A stretch of 64,000 bases of DNA from the NCBI RefSeq assembly GCF_000688335.1, contig NZ_JHZX01000001.1:3720001-3784000 (forward strand), given 5' to 3'. Below, piece by piece: positions 53,212 to 62,695 of the stretch. The notes under the pieces were generated by a model. It saw only the letters and a list, made by a program, of their open reading frames with translations, ran no database searches and was not told the origin of the DNA. The DNA is from Sediminibacter sp. Hel_I_10. Its GTDB lineage: Bacteria; Bacteroidota; Bacteroidia; Flavobacteriales; Flavobacteriaceae. Each line of letters begins with the position of its first letter. Position 1 is the stretch's first letter. Position numbers and translations under genes: made by a program.

Positions 53212-54324
53212 ATGGCAATGACATCAAATGATACAAGTCGCAATTTCGAACGAATTGATTCTGGTCCTCTTTTTGGACATTCCTCTTTTGACGAACACGA
53301 ACAAATTATTTTTTTCAGCGACAAAGATACTGGTTTAAAAGCAATAATTGGGATCCATAATTCAGTTTTGGGACCTGCGCTTGGTGGTGTGAGAATGATG
53401 AATTACGCCAACGAAAATGAAGCATTAAATGATGTTTTGCGCCTTTCTAGAGGGATGACCTTCAAATCGGCCATTACTGGACTAAATCTAGGCGGTGGAA
53501 AAGCTGTAATTATAGGAGATCCCAAAACACAAAAAACACCAGAGCTCATCAAACGCTTTGCCGAATGTGTACATAGTTTGGGCGGACATTATATTACTAC
53601 CGAAGATGTGGGAACAACGCCACAAGACATGGACCTGATAAGAAAACACACTCCTTATGTTGCTGGTATTTCAGAAAGCAATGGTGGCACGGGAAATCCT
53701 GCGCCAATCTCGGCTTTTGGAGTATTTATGGGCATGAAAGCTGCCGCTAAATTTAAATTTGATAATGATGTGCTTGAAGACAAAGTGGTTTTTGTACAAG
53801 GCATTGGTCAAGTAGGCGAGGCACTTATCGAAAATTTGATGAATGAAGGGGCCAAGGTCACCATCTCAGACATTAATAAAGAACGGATGGCAAAAGTAGC
53901 CGCGAAGTATGGCGTCACTATTTATGATGGTGATGATATTTTTAGTGAACCGATGGATATTTATGCACCATGTGCTTTGGGGGCTACTATAAATGATGAT
54001 AGTATTAGCCGTATGAAAGCGTCTATTATAGCTGGTAGTGCCAACAATCAATTGCAAAATGAAGCACGTCACGGCAAATTGTTGCAAGATAAGGGCATTC
54101 TTTATGCTCCAGATTTTTTAATTAACGCTGGTGGCTTAATAAATGTGTATGCAGAATTGGAGAATTATGACAAACAAGAAGTCATGCGTAAGACCGAAAA
54201 CATCTACAATACAACGTTAGAAACATTAAAACGCGCAAAAGCAGAAGGTATTGGTACTAACTTAGCGGCGATGAACCTTGCTAAAGAGCGTATTGCGACC
54301 AGAAAACTTGAGAGATCAAATTAA
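53212..54324 (+). CDS. Leucine (Glu/Leu/Phe/Val) dehydrogenase
   Basis: Reversible oxidative deamination of branched-chain amino acids with NAD+. GPALGGVRMMNYANENEALNDVLRLSRGMTFKSAITGLNLGGGKAVIIGDP holds the substrate-binding Gly-rich loop and catalytic Lys; YITTEDVGTTPQDM the second substrate site; VVFVQGIGQVGEALI the NAD Rossmann motif. 370 aa, typical of leucine dehydrogenase rather than the larger glutamate enzymes. Feeds leucine catabolism together with the HMG-CoA lyase at 61735. Confidence 0.9.
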   Translation: MAMTSNDTSRNFERIDSGPLFGHSSFDEHEQIIFFSDKDTGLKAIIGIHNSVLGPALGGVRMMNYANENEALNDVLRLSRGMTFKSAITGLNLGGGKAVIIGDPKTQKTPELIKRFAECVHSLGGHYITTEDVGTTPQDMDLIRKHTPYVAGISESNGGTGNPAPISAFGVFMGMKAAAKFKFDNDVLEDKVVFVQGIGQVGEALIENLMNEGAKVTISDINKERMAKVAAKYGVTIYDGDDIFSEPMDIYAPCALGATINDDSISRMKASIIAGSANNQLQNEARHGKLLQDKGILYAPDFLINAGGLINVYAELENYDKQEVMRKTENIYNTTLETLKRAKAEGIGTNLAAMNLAKERIATRKLERSN

Positions 54325-54347
54325 GCAATATTGCACCTTTTGATTGC

Positions 54348-54376
54348 TTGATTATTTTAAAATAATACTATTTTTG
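54348..54376 (+). promoter_or_regulatory. nusB promoter, TTG-N18-TATTTTTG
   Basis: TTG 54348-54350 and TATTTTTG 54369-54376, 18-nt spacer. Leader of about 60 nt before nusB. Confidence 0.75.
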
Positions 54377-54442
54377 CACAGCGAATTAAGAGGCCTATCT
54401 AAAACCATTAATTCGCTTACTAATTTTTAGTTCTTTGTAAAG

Positions 54443-55387
54443 ATGCTCAACAGACGACACATTCGTATTAAAGTAATGCAAACCCTTTACGCTTCTAAAG
54501 GAAGTGAAAGTGAAAACATCAAACCCATAGAAAACTTCCTGGTTAAAAGTCTCGACAGCATGTACGATCTGTACTTGGCCCAGATGTCTCTATTGATCGA
54601 AATCCATAAAAAAGCAGAAGATCATCTTGACAAGACCCAGCAAAAGATTTTAGCCACAAAGGAAGAGAAAAATCCAAACGTTAAGTTTATTAATAACGAA
54701 GTGCTCCAATTGCTTCGTCAAAATGCCGCTTTAAAAGATAAGTTTGAAGGGCAAAAGGTCAATTTATGGTATTTAGACTTTGAGTACATCGATGTTATTT
54801 TTAAAAACATCTTAGAAAGTGATCTTTATAAAGCGTACATGTCTACTAAAACGTCGACGTTTAAAGAAGACAAGCTTTTTTTAATAGACCTTTTTACCGA
54901 AATCATTGCACCTAATGATAAGTTGTATGATTTCTTTGAAGATACCCGATTAACTTGGTTAGATGATTTACCTGTAGTCAATACTGCCATTTTAAAACTT
55001 CTTAAAAAAGTAAAACCAACTTCTGCGGAAACCATCTTTACTCCAAAATTATTCAAGGATATGGAAGATCGTGATTTTGGGATTGAACTGTTAAAGAAAA
55101 CCGTTTTAAACCAAGCATCATTTAGTGAGGAGATCTCCGGAAAAACTAAGAATTGGGATGCTGAGCGTATTACTCAAATTGATAACATTTTAATGCAAAT
55201 GGCATTATGTGAGTTTCAAAAATTTCCGTCGATACCTGTAAAAGTTACCATTAATGAGTATTTAGAGATTGCTAAAGAATATAGTACTCCAAAAAGTAGT
55301 AACTTTATTAACGGCATCTTGGATAAGATCGTGAAAGAATACAAATCTAATGATAAGCTACATAAAGTAGGGCGTGGGTTGATGTAA
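54443..55387 (+). CDS. nusB: Transcription antitermination / rRNA processing factor NusB
   Basis: RNA-binding factor that, with NusE, supports rRNA antitermination. Opens MLNRRHIRIKVMQTLYA, and the NusB helical domain fills the C-terminal half: LPVVNTAILKLLKKVKPTSAE, NWDAERITQIDNILMQMALCEFQKFPSIPVKVTINEYLEIAKEYSTPKSSNFINGILDKI. 314 aa, about twice the E. coli length because of the N-terminal extension usual in Bacteroidota. Followed by DUF1573 and yajC. Confidence 0.95.
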   Translation: MLNRRHIRIKVMQTLYASKGSESENIKPIENFLVKSLDSMYDLYLAQMSLLIEIHKKAEDHLDKTQQKILATKEEKNPNVKFINNEVLQLLRQNAALKDKFEGQKVNLWYLDFEYIDVIFKNILESDLYKAYMSTKTSTFKEDKLFLIDLFTEIIAPNDKLYDFFEDTRLTWLDDLPVVNTAILKLLKKVKPTSAETIFTPKLFKDMEDRDFGIELLKKTVLNQASFSEEISGKTKNWDAERITQIDNILMQMALCEFQKFPSIPVKVTINEYLEIAKEYSTPKSSNFINGILDKIVKEYKSNDKLHKVGRGLM

Positions 55388-55462
55388 GATCATTTTAACT
55401 CAAAGACTGTTAATCTTTTGCTTCAAAAGGGGCCAAAAATTTTAATTCCATAAAATAATTGT

Positions 55463-55470
55463 TACTTTTG
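55463..55470 (+). promoter_or_regulatory. -7 box (TACTTTTG) before the DUF1573 gene
   Basis: TACTTTTG fits TAnnTTTG, 38 nt before the ATG at 55509; no -33 partner at normal spacing. Suggests DUF1573-yajC can be transcribed apart from nusB. Confidence 0.5.
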
Positions 55471-55508
55471 GTCTCTTAAATCAGAAATAACCTAATAAAA
55501 CAATAGCA

Positions 55509-56006
55509 ATGAAAAAAGTAGTTTTAGGATTGAGCGCACTTTGTATGTTAGCCTTGACCTCTTGTAAAGAAGATGCAACAAGTAAAATTGATTCAGACAA
55601 TGTAACGGCTGCCGCTGAAAGAGATGCGTCATCTAGCGAATATCCAATGATTTCTTTTGAAGAGAAAGAGCATGATTTTGGTACCATCGCTAATGGTACT
55701 CCTGTTGAGACTAAGTTTAAATATACAAACACAGGTGATTCACCGTTAGTGGTTAGCAATATTAAAAGTACTTGTGGATGTACTGTACCTTCAGATTGGA
55801 ACAGAGATCCTTTAGCTCCTGGAGAGTCTTCAGAATTTACAGTAAAGTTTAACGGTAAAGGAACTAACCAAGTTCAAAAAACAATTACCTTAACTACCAA
55901 TACTGAAAAAGGTTCTGAAACTGTAAAGATCAAAGCTTTCGTAGAGCCAGATCCAAATGCACCAGCTAAAAGAGCAGGTTCAGCAGCAATTAAACCTGCA
56001 CAATAA
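55509..56006 (+). CDS. DUF1573 lipoprotein
   Basis: 165 aa. Signal MKKVVLGLSALCMLALTSC with lipobox Cys, a low-complexity linker, then DUF1573 (about 50-145): FEEKEHDFGTIANGTPVETKFKYTNTGDSPLVVSNIKSTCGCTVPSDW and LAPGESSEFTVKFNGKG. An Ig-like fold of the ASH/MSP type; function unknown. 5 nt before yajC, as often in Flavobacteria. Confidence 0.9.
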   Translation: MKKVVLGLSALCMLALTSCKEDATSKIDSDNVTAAAERDASSSEYPMISFEEKEHDFGTIANGTPVETKFKYTNTGDSPLVVSNIKSTCGCTVPSDWNRDPLAPGESSEFTVKFNGKGTNQVQKTITLTTNTEKGSETVKIKAFVEPDPNAPAKRAGSAAIKPAQ

Positions 56007-56011
56007 TATAT

Positions 56012-56302
56012 ATGGGTATTACAGATATATTACCTTTCGTAGCCATGTTTGCAGTGGTGTATTTCTTTATGATTGCGCCGCAAATGAAGCGTGCAAAACA
56101 AGAAAAGAAATTTGCAGCAGAGCTTAAGAGAGGAGACAAAGTCATAACAAAAAGTGGATTACACGGTAAGGTGGTTGACTTGAATGATAAAGATAACTCT
56201 TGTGTAATTGAAACACTTGCTGGAAAAATTAAATTTGAGCGTTCTGCAATTTCTATGGAAATGAGCAAAAAGCTTAATACACCAGTAGTGACGACGAAAT
56301 AA
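56012..56302 (+). CDS. yajC: Preprotein translocase subunit YajC
   Basis: 96 aa. One N-terminal membrane span (ILPFVAMFAVVYFFMIAPQMKR) followed by the conserved KRGDKVITKSGLHGKVVDLND. Accessory to SecDF-YidC. Followed directly by a strong terminator, so the YbbR-like and coaE genes that often follow yajC in relatives are not part of this operon. Confidence 0.93.
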   Translation: MGITDILPFVAMFAVVYFFMIAPQMKRAKQEKKFAAELKRGDKVITKSGLHGKVVDLNDKDNSCVIETLAGKIKFERSAISMEMSKKLNTPVVTTK

Positions 56303-56320
56303 AAATAATTATTTATAATA

Positions 56321-56357
56321 AAAAAAACTCCAGAACGATTGTTCTGGAGTTTTTTTG
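56321..56357 (+). terminator. Terminator of the DUF1573-yajC operon
   Basis: 16-bp perfect stem, arms 56321-56336 and 56341-56356, GATT loop, A-tract on the left and T-tract on the right (usable from both sides). Confidence 0.93.
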
Positions 56358-56378
56358 TTTCAACCGATCTCTCATTGC

Positions 56379-56456
56379 TCAGAGGTTTTTGTAGGTATCA
56401 CGAAGTCCTAGACCTCTTAGAATCATGGACTCCATTTTTTCCATTCTAGAGTACAT
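56379..56456 (-). CDS. Possible 25-aa small protein or gene remnant after pepT
   Basis: Minus-strand frame of 25 codons with ATG at 56456 and TGA at 56379, coding-like in composition: MYSRMEKMESMILRGLGL followed by RDTYKNL. It follows the pepT stop by about 95 nt on the same strand and lies just before the shared terminator, so it would be transcribed with pepT. Could equally be the last exon-like remnant of a decayed gene. No family recognised. Confidence 0.3.
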   Translation of the reverse strand: MYSRMEKMESMILRGLGLRDTYKNL

Positions 56457-56550
56457 TTTAGCTTCTTATTTTCCGTCTTTAGCTATGCAGAATTATAACT
56501 GTATATCTGGAGAAAAGACTTCAAAACTTTCTTTTAATTGAAGGTTGGTC

Positions 56551-57795
56551 TTAACTTTTCGGCTTTAACGCGGTCAGCTCTGCAATTTTACAGATGACTT
56601 CCGTGGCTTTTATCATACTTTCTACAGGTACATATTCATAACGTCCGTGAAAGTTGTGGCCTCCAGCAAATATATTGGGGCAAGGTAGGCCCATATAGCT
56701 CAATTGCGATCCATCGGTTCCACCACGAATAGGTTTAATAATGGGCTCTATATTTAATTGTTTCATAGCTTTTTCAGCAATATCCACAATATGTTTTACA
56801 GGCTCTACTTTTTCCTTCATGTTAAAATATTGGTCCTTAATTTCAATGGAAATGACCTCACGACCATATTCGGCATTGATCTCATCGGTAAGCTGTTGCA
56901 TCATTTCCTTTCGTGCTTCAAAATGATCTTTATCATGATCACGGATGATGTATTTTAGGACGGTTTCATCTACGCTCCCTTCAATGTCATGTAAATGGAA
57001 AAAACCTTGATAGTCTTCGGTATGCTCTGGTGTTTCTAATCTTGGTAAGGAATTTATAAAGTCGGTAGCAATGTACATGGAATTTACCATTTTTCCTTTG
57101 GCATACCCTGGATGAACAATTTTTCCTTTTACGGTGACTTTGGCACCGGCTGCATTGAAATTTTCGTATTCCAACTCGCCAACTTGGCTACCGTCCATAG
57201 TATAGGCATAGTCTGCACCAAATTTTTCAACGTCAAATTTATGAGCACCACGGCCAATTTCCTCATCTGGCGTAAATCCTACTTTTATGGTTCCGTGTTT
57301 GATTTCTGGATGCTGAATCAAATACTCCATTGCCGAAACAATCTCTGTAATACCAGCCTTATCATCGGCTCCTAATAGCGTTGTGCCATCCGTAACAATC
57401 AACGTATCTCCTACATACAAAAGGAGATCTTCAAAATAGGAGGGCGATAAAATGATGTTTTGTTCTTTATTGAGCACAATGTCTTTTCCATCATATAAAT
57501 CAATAACTCTTGGCTTTACGTTGGCTCCTGTAAAATCTGGCGAGGTATCAAAATGAGAAATAAAGCCAATTGTTGGTACTTTATGATCTACGTTGCTTGG
57601 TAAGGTCGCCATAATGTAGGCATTGTCATCAATGCTAACCTCTTGCATACCAATAGCGATGAGCTCTTTAGCGAGACTATTTGCCAAGTCCCATTGTTTT
57701 GAAGTACTAGGAGTGGTGTTACTCTCTGGGTCAGACTCTGTGTCGACGGTTACGTAACTTACAAAACGTTTTATAATATCTTTTTTTGCAATCAT
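56551..57795 (-). CDS. pepT: Peptidase T (tripeptide aminopeptidase)
   Basis: Zinc aminopeptidase of family M20B that releases the N-terminal residue of tripeptides in the cytosol. Metal and catalytic sites: [12 protein letters not shown] (His, Asp), [15 protein letters not shown] (bridging Asp), [15 protein letters not shown] (catalytic Glu and ligand), [12 protein letters not shown] and the last His in [15 protein letters not shown]. 414 aa, full length. Confidence 0.96.
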   Translation of the reverse strand: MIAKKDIIKRFVSYVTVDTESDPESNTTPSTSKQWDLANSLAKELIAIGMQEVSIDDNAYIMATLPSNVDHKVPTIGFISHFDTSPDFTGANVKPRVIDLYDGKDIVLNKEQNIILSPSYFEDLLLYVGDTLIVTDGTTLLGADDKAGITEIVSAMEYLIQHPEIKHGTIKVGFTPDEEIGRGAHKFDVEKFGADYAYTMDGSQVGELEYENFNAAGAKVTVKGKIVHPGYAKGKMVNSMYIATDFINSLPRLETPEHTEDYQGFFHLHDIEGSVDETVLKYIIRDHDKDHFEARKEMMQQLTDEINAEYGREVISIEIKDQYFNMKEKVEPVKHIVDIAEKAMKQLNIEPIIKPIRGGTDGSQLSYMGLPCPNIFAGGHNFHGRYEYVPVESMIKATEVICKIAELTALKPKS

Positions 57796-57895
57796 AGCAG
57801 TTGCTTATTCGTTTAAAAATTTAATAAATGCACTTGTATTCAAAAATACCATTAATTTCTAAATTGATTAATTCGAATAGTATGCAAATGAATAG

Positions 57896-57903
57896 TATTT
57901 TTG
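57896..57903 (+). promoter_or_regulatory. pyrD -7 box (TATTTTTG)
   Basis: TATTTTTG fits TAnnTTTG, 17 nt before the ATG at 57921; the nearest TTG upstream (57864-57866) is too far for a standard -33. Confidence 0.5.
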
Positions 57904-57920
57904 CATCATAAATATTCAAG

Positions 57921-58964
57921 ATGTATAAAGCCCTCCTTAGACCCATCTTATTCAAGTTTGATCCTGAAAAGGTACATCACTTCACATTCTCATTAATCAA
58001 TACCCTTAGTAAAATTCCTGGTGTTCCAGCAATTTTTAGAAGTCAATATCAAATAGAGCATAAGGCTTTAGAGCGAGAGCTTTTCGGACTCAAATTTAAA
58101 AATCCGGTAGGTTTGGCGGCTGGTTTTGATAAAAATGCGGTACTATACAATGAGCTGGCGAATTTTGGTTTTGGGTTTATTGAAATAGGAACAGTAACAC
58201 CTAAGGCCCAAGAAGGAAACCCGAAGAAGCGATTATTTCGATTAAAGGAAGATCAAGCCATCATCAATAGAATGGGGTTTAATAACGAAGGTCTAGAAGC
58301 AGCTATCTCGCAATTAAAAAAGAATAAAGGACGATTGATCATTGGAGGGAATATTGGTAAAAACACACAGACGCTTCCAGAAGATTATACTAAGGATTAT
58401 TTAGAATGCTTCAATGAGTTACATCCGTACGTCGATTACTTTGTACTTAACGTAAGTTGCCCAAACGTAGGTAGCCACGCTAAACTTAATGATAAAGATT
58501 ATCTGGTAGAGCTCATTTCCGAAGTAAAAAAAGCGAATCTTAATTTTAAGAAGCAAAGACCAATTTTATTGAAAATTGCGCCAGACCTTAATACTACCCA
58601 ATTAGATGAAATTGTAGAATTGGTTGAAGAAACAAAACTAGATGGTGTTATTGCAAGTAATACCTCTACAGATCGTAGTGGTCTTATCGCATCTGATAAG
58701 CGCCTTCAAGATATAGGAAATGGTGGCTTAAGTGGGCAACCTATTAAAGACAAATCGACCAAGGTTATCAAATACCTGGCAGATAAGAGTGATAAGTCTT
58801 TTCCTATTATTGGAGTAGGAGGGATACATTCTGCAGAGGATGCTTTAGAAAAATTAAATGCTGGTGCAGATTTGGTTCAACTCTATACAGGGTTTATTTA
58901 CGAAGGGCCTCAACTTATTAAAGCAATCAATAAAGCAATTATAAAAAAAGCGAACCAAAATTAA
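57921..58964 (+). CDS. pyrD: Dihydroorotate dehydrogenase (quinone), class 2
   Basis: Oxidises dihydroorotate to orotate with electrons passed to quinone; fourth step of pyrimidine synthesis. N-terminal helical extension (residues 1-40) for membrane contact marks class 2. FMN barrel: [37 protein letters not shown] with the class 2 catalytic Ser, [24 protein letters not shown] and [12 protein letters not shown]. 347 aa. Its terminator spans the stop codon. Confidence 0.96.
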   Translation: MYKALLRPILFKFDPEKVHHFTFSLINTLSKIPGVPAIFRSQYQIEHKALERELFGLKFKNPVGLAAGFDKNAVLYNELANFGFGFIEIGTVTPKAQEGNPKKRLFRLKEDQAIINRMGFNNEGLEAAISQLKKNKGRLIIGGNIGKNTQTLPEDYTKDYLECFNELHPYVDYFVLNVSCPNVGSHAKLNDKDYLVELISEVKKANLNFKKQRPILLKIAPDLNTTQLDEIVELVEETKLDGVIASNTSTDRSGLIASDKRLQDIGNGGLSGQPIKDKSTKVIKYLADKSDKSFPIIGVGGIHSAEDALEKLNAGADLVQLYTGFIYEGPQLIKAINKAIIKKANQN

Positions 58965-58980
58965 ATTTGATTCGCTTTTC
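58946..58980 (+). terminator. Terminator overlapping the end of pyrD
   Basis: 14-bp stem with one mismatch, arms 58946-58959 and 58966-58979, followed by TC. The pyrD stop (58962-58964) lies in the loop. A-tract on the left also allows use by the convergent metalloprotease gene. Confidence 0.8.
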
Positions 58981-59011
58981 TTCAATAAGTAGGTTAGGTA
59001 GATATTAAAAT

Positions 59012-60766
59012 TTAGTTTTTAATGAATGGAATTGTCAGGAGTCCGCTATCTTTAGAAAGCTTGACAAAGTACATTCCACTGTGTAATGAGGCTACATTGA
59101 TCTTAAGATCAGATAAGCTGTTGATGTTTTTTTGAGCTACTTTTTGACCCAAAGTATTATAGATTTCATACGTGTCTGGCAGTTTAGAATTGTTAGCCAA
59201 TTTAATCGTAATATCAGAAGTGGTAGGATTTGGGAATAAAGAGATATTATCTTTGCTCAAAAATTGACTAGCTGATAATGTTTCGTTCGCCATGTAGGTT
59301 TCTTCACCAGAAGCATAATCACTTCCAGATACAAGAAGTACATTGTTGGCATCTCTTAATTCATAACTTCCACTTCCTCCACTTGAACAACAGATCCCGT
59401 TACCAGCGCTATCGCTAATTTCAAATTTATAGCAGTCTGTAGAAATACTGTTTACAGCGAATGTTTCGGTAATGGTGACGTTATCATCGCTACCTTCAGT
59501 GTAAGGACCTCCAGAATAAAGTGTATTTCCTTCGCCGTCTTTAAGAGCCCATGTAATTTCAGAAGGACGATCATCTGTGTTGAGCGTTAATTGTAATTGA
59601 GATGTGCTTACCGTTCTTACGCCAATGTTGACAAACTCTGCTTGCATCATGCCTATGGTTGTGGCATCATCGCTTGTAATGCTCAAAGCCACATCGTATT
59701 TACCTGCATCTGTATAAGTATGAGTTGGGTTTTGAGTCGTGTAATCTACAATGCCATCAGCATTAACATCCCATTCCCAAGAGGTGGCACCAACGCTATT
59801 ATCTGTAAAGTTTACCGTCATTGAGTTGTTACAATCATTACTGTAAGACGTTTCAAAGGCCACATTTAAATCTGGACAAGTGAGGTTGGCACGTGCCGTT
59901 TGATATACGGCGTTGATTCTTGCATACTGTTGAGGAGAAAACACATTTCTACACTCTTTGCGAGAGTAAGACATTAAATTTTGTTCATCTGGAACATAAG
60001 TATCGTTGTTAGCATCAACACTGCTTCCTGTATAGGTACATGAGTAATTGACGTTACTGTAGCTTAATTTTGGATCAGCTGGTGTATCACAAATATAATC
60101 ACCATTATAATCACAGTTTGAACCATCTACAAGCTCGGTAGTTGTAGAAAAGTTACCATGAGTATGAGATAAGGCAAAAAAGTGTCCCATTTCATGAGAT
60201 AATGTGCTCCCGTTTGTAGCACAAGAATTTTTCATTAAAATGGTTTCTGGACCACCAGGGAAATATGCATAACCACATAAACTAGATCCCGTGGCAGATA
60301 CCACCGTATTAGCAAAATAAATATTGATAACGTCTTCAATATTATGACTAGACGTTAAAGCACTTTCTTCGCTTTTATTAAAATTATAATACTCTGAGCT
60401 ATCTATATAGTTTATACCACCACAAACAAAAAATTCTATGGAGGCGTTGGCATAAATAGCGTTCATTTCGGTAATGGCGTCATTGAGTTGAGACTCTGAT
60501 AAACCACCGCTGCCATCATCGGTTCTTAATACGTGAGCTTTGATTGGGACAAAGTTTAAAAATTCTGCAGAACGAGACATGAACTGTTGGGTGTATCCCT
60601 TTTCAATTTTTTGAAGTTCTGGTAAAAGTTGCAAAAAACCAGCTTCGGCTTCGGGGGAAACGATAGTTCCGCATTCTGGTTCAATTTGAGCATTTACGTT
60701 GAGGCCGCAAAATGTGAATAATGTGAGGGCACTCAATTTGACTGAGAGTTGTAGTTTTTTAAACAT
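59012..60766 (-). CDS. Secreted M43-type zinc metalloprotease with PKD and T9SS sorting domains
   Basis: 584 aa. Signal peptide to about residue 26; propeptide-like region; protease domain (about 60-300) with LSHEMGHFFALSHTHG, the zinc motif HExxHxxxxxH, and downstream NLMSYSRKECRNVFSPQQ (Met-turn). The usual Gly of HExxHxxGxxH is Ala here. PKD domain (about 305-380: FTDNSVGATSWEWDVNADG...THTYTDAGKYDVALSI), an unassigned beta domain, and a T9SS type A tail (LFPNPTTSDITIKL... LHSGMYFVKLSKDSGLLTIPFIKN). Secreted by type IX; digests extracellular protein. Confidence 0.9.
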   Translation of the reverse strand: MFKKLQLSVKLSALTLFTFCGLNVNAQIEPECGTIVSPEAEAGFLQLLPELQKIEKGYTQQFMSRSAEFLNFVPIKAHVLRTDDGSGGLSESQLNDAITEMNAIYANASIEFFVCGGINYIDSSEYYNFNKSEESALTSSHNIEDVINIYFANTVVSATGSSLCGYAYFPGGPETILMKNSCATNGSTLSHEMGHFFALSHTHGNFSTTTELVDGSNCDYNGDYICDTPADPKLSYSNVNYSCTYTGSSVDANNDTYVPDEQNLMSYSRKECRNVFSPQQYARINAVYQTARANLTCPDLNVAFETSYSNDCNNSMTVNFTDNSVGATSWEWDVNADGIVDYTTQNPTHTYTDAGKYDVALSITSDDATTIGMMQAEFVNIGVRTVSTSQLQLTLNTDDRPSEITWALKDGEGNTLYSGGPYTEGSDDNVTITETFAVNSISTDCYKFEISDSAGNGICCSSGGSGSYELRDANNVLLVSGSDYASGEETYMANETLSASQFLSKDNISLFPNPTTSDITIKLANNSKLPDTYEIYNTLGQKVAQKNINSLSDLKINVASLHSGMYFVKLSKDSGLLTIPFIKN

Positions 60767-60789
60767 AATAAGTAGGTTAAGATTCTTGA

Positions 60790-60822
60790 CAAACCTATAA
60801 ATAATATCGTTTAAAAACCAAA
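60790..60822 (-). promoter_or_regulatory. Metalloprotease promoter, TTTG-N21-TAGGTTTG
   Basis: Minus strand: TTTG 60819-60822 and TAGGTTTG 60790-60797, 21-nt spacer, 23 nt before the start codon. Confidence 0.7.
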
Positions 60823-60968
60823 TTTTTCGATGAAATACATAGTTAAATTTAACATTTATTTTTAAATATCTGATTTTAAGTTAATTAAAAATAGTTAAAA
60901 TTTCAATCTAAAAATAAATCTCAGAAACCACTTACAGATTAAAATAGAGGGAGTTGGTCTAAAATGAT

Positions 60969-61697
60969 ATGTGTTTCATAATTAAGTTTTTAAAAAAAAC
61001 TCATCTATTGCATTTTATGCATACCACTACAATCCTCTTTTTAATCTTATTTTTACAAAAAAGGAATACGTTGAATTACGAGTTATTAGTGTCTTTTGTT
61101 TTTGCGACTGCTGCATTAGCCATTTCTCCTGGTCCAGACAACATCTATGTTATGATGCAAAGTCTGGTTCATGGCAAATGGTTTGGCTTGGCAACTCTTG
61201 CAGGGCTGCTATCAGGTTGTTTAGTACACACCACTTTAGTGGCTTTTGGAGTATCGGCCATCATAAAAGAAAATGACACTGTATTTTTTATAATTAAACT
61301 ATTTGGTGCGTTATACCTTTTATATCTTGCCTTTAGAGTATACCAATCTGATGCGACGTTGCGTTTAGACTCAGATCATGTTCCGAAGAAAAATAAGGTA
61401 CAACTTTTTAAACAAGGGTTTATTATGAATGTACTCAACCCTAAGGTCTCCATTTTTTTCTTAGCATTCTTCCCTGGGTTTTTATTTAGTAACAGCTTAA
61501 GCACAGAGGTTCAGTTTTATATTTTAGGATTTTTATTCATGTTGGTCTCTGCTATTATCTTTGGTGGTATTGCGATTTTAGCAGGACAGATTTCTACTTA
61601 CGTTAAGAAAAATGCGAGTATTGGCTTGTATTTGAAATGGTTGCAGATTATTGTATTTGTTGGTATTGCCATCCTTATAATGACTTCAGAAAAATAG
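60969..61697 (+). CDS. LysE-family amino-acid exporter
   Basis: Predicted inner-membrane exporter of the LysE/RhtB family. The conserved opening FVFATAALAISPGPDNIYVMMQSLVHGKWFGLATLAGLLSGCLVHTTLVAFGVSAII is present, with NVLNPKVSIFFLAFFPGFL in the middle and about six spans overall. The start is uncertain: the first 34 residues from ATG 60969 are an extra hydrophobic stretch not typical of the family; TTG 61071 would give the usual N-terminus of 208-209 aa. Substrate unknown. Confidence 0.85.
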   Translation: MCFIIKFLKKTHLLHFMHTTTILFLILFLQKRNTLNYELLVSFVFATAALAISPGPDNIYVMMQSLVHGKWFGLATLAGLLSGCLVHTTLVAFGVSAIIKENDTVFFIIKLFGALYLLYLAFRVYQSDATLRLDSDHVPKKNKVQLFKQGFIMNVLNPKVSIFFLAFFPGFLFSNSLSTEVQFYILGFLFMLVSAIIFGGIAILAGQISTYVKKNASIGLYLKWLQIIVFVGIAILIMTSEK

Positions 61698-61721
61698 CCT
61701 TCTTTAAACCATTTGAATTCC

Positions 61722-61729
61722 TATCTTTG
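61722..61729 (+). promoter_or_regulatory. -7 box (TATCTTTG) directly before mvaB
   Basis: TATCTTTG fits TAnnTTTG and ends 5 nt before the ATG at 61735, as at ruvX. It implies a transcript starting at or near the start codon. No -33 TTTG at normal spacing. Confidence 0.5.
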
Positions 61730-61734
61730 GGGTA

Positions 61735-62598
61735 ATGAGCGCACCCTTAAAAATAATTGAATGTCCGCGCGATGCCATGCAGGGCATCAAATCCTTTATT
61801 CCAACAGCCCAAAAAGTACAGTATATACAATCTCTGTTGCGTGTGGGATTTGATACTATTGATTTTGGAAGTTTTGTTTCACCAAAGGCCATCCCGCAAA
61901 TGGTTGATACTTCTGAAGTATTGGCACAACTTGACCTTTCTAAAACACATAGTAAGTTGCTTGCTATCATTGCCAATACTAGAGGGGCCGAAGATGCTTG
62001 CAGACATCCTGAAATAGAATATTTAGGATTTCCGTTTTCCATTTCAGAGAATTTTCAAATGCGAAATACCCATAAGACCATTGCGCAATCGGTAATCACG
62101 CTTTCTGAAATTTTAGAACTTGCCAATAAGAATCATAAAAAAGTAGTGGTCTATATCTCTATGGGTTTTGGAAATCCCTATGGCGATCCCTGGAATGTGG
62201 AGATCGTAGGAGAGTGGACAGAACGCTTGAGCGCTATGGGTGTAGAGATTTTATCGTTGAGTGATACTGTGGGGAGCTCAGACCCAGAGACCATTGATTA
62301 TTTGTTTTCTAACCTTATTCCTAAATATCCCAAGATTGAATTTGGGGCACATTTGCACACCACGCCAACTACTTGGTTTGAAAAAATTGACGCTGCCTAT
62401 AACGCTGGATGTATGAGATATGATGGCGCCATACAAGGCTTTGGAGGTTGCCCGATGGCAAAGGATGAACTTACGGGAAACATGCCTACAGAAAAATTAC
62501 TATCTTATTTTACTTCAAAAAAAGAAAATACCTTGCATGCTATGAGTTTTGAAAGTGCTTATAACGAGGCTACAAAAATCTTCAAAGCTTATCACTAA
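61735..62598 (+). CDS. mvaB: Hydroxymethylglutaryl-CoA lyase
   Basis: Cleaves HMG-CoA to acetyl-CoA and acetoacetate, last step of leucine catabolism. TIM barrel: ECPRDAMQGIKSFIPTAQKVQYIQSLLRVGFDTIDFGSFVSPKAIPQMVDT (Arg-Asp active site), LSLSDTVGSSDPETI, FGAHLHTTPTTW (metal-binding HxH), and the signature GFGGCPMAKDELTGNMPTE with the catalytic Cys in the flexible loop. 287 aa. Fits with the leucine dehydrogenase at 53212. Confidence 0.92.
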   Translation: MSAPLKIIECPRDAMQGIKSFIPTAQKVQYIQSLLRVGFDTIDFGSFVSPKAIPQMVDTSEVLAQLDLSKTHSKLLAIIANTRGAEDACRHPEIEYLGFPFSISENFQMRNTHKTIAQSVITLSEILELANKNHKKVVVYISMGFGNPYGDPWNVEIVGEWTERLSAMGVEILSLSDTVGSSDPETIDYLFSNLIPKYPKIEFGAHLHTTPTTWFEKIDAAYNAGCMRYDGAIQGFGGCPMAKDELTGNMPTEKLLSYFTSKKENTLHAMSFESAYNEATKIFKAYH

Positions 62599-62643
62599 AG
62601 ATAACAACTTATAAAGTTTATTTTTTATAATTATCTTTTTTTT
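62597..62643 (+). terminator. Terminator of mvaB
   Basis: Two stacked stems, AAAGATAA (62597-62604)/TTATCTTT (62631-62638) and TTATAAA (62609-62615)/TTTATAA (62624-62630), separated by a 4-nt bulge, followed by five T. It overlaps the stop codon region. Confidence 0.75.
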
Positions 62644-62695
62644 CAAGACCTTATTGAGGTGTTTAAAAGTTTATTTAAACTTAATCTAAATAAAC

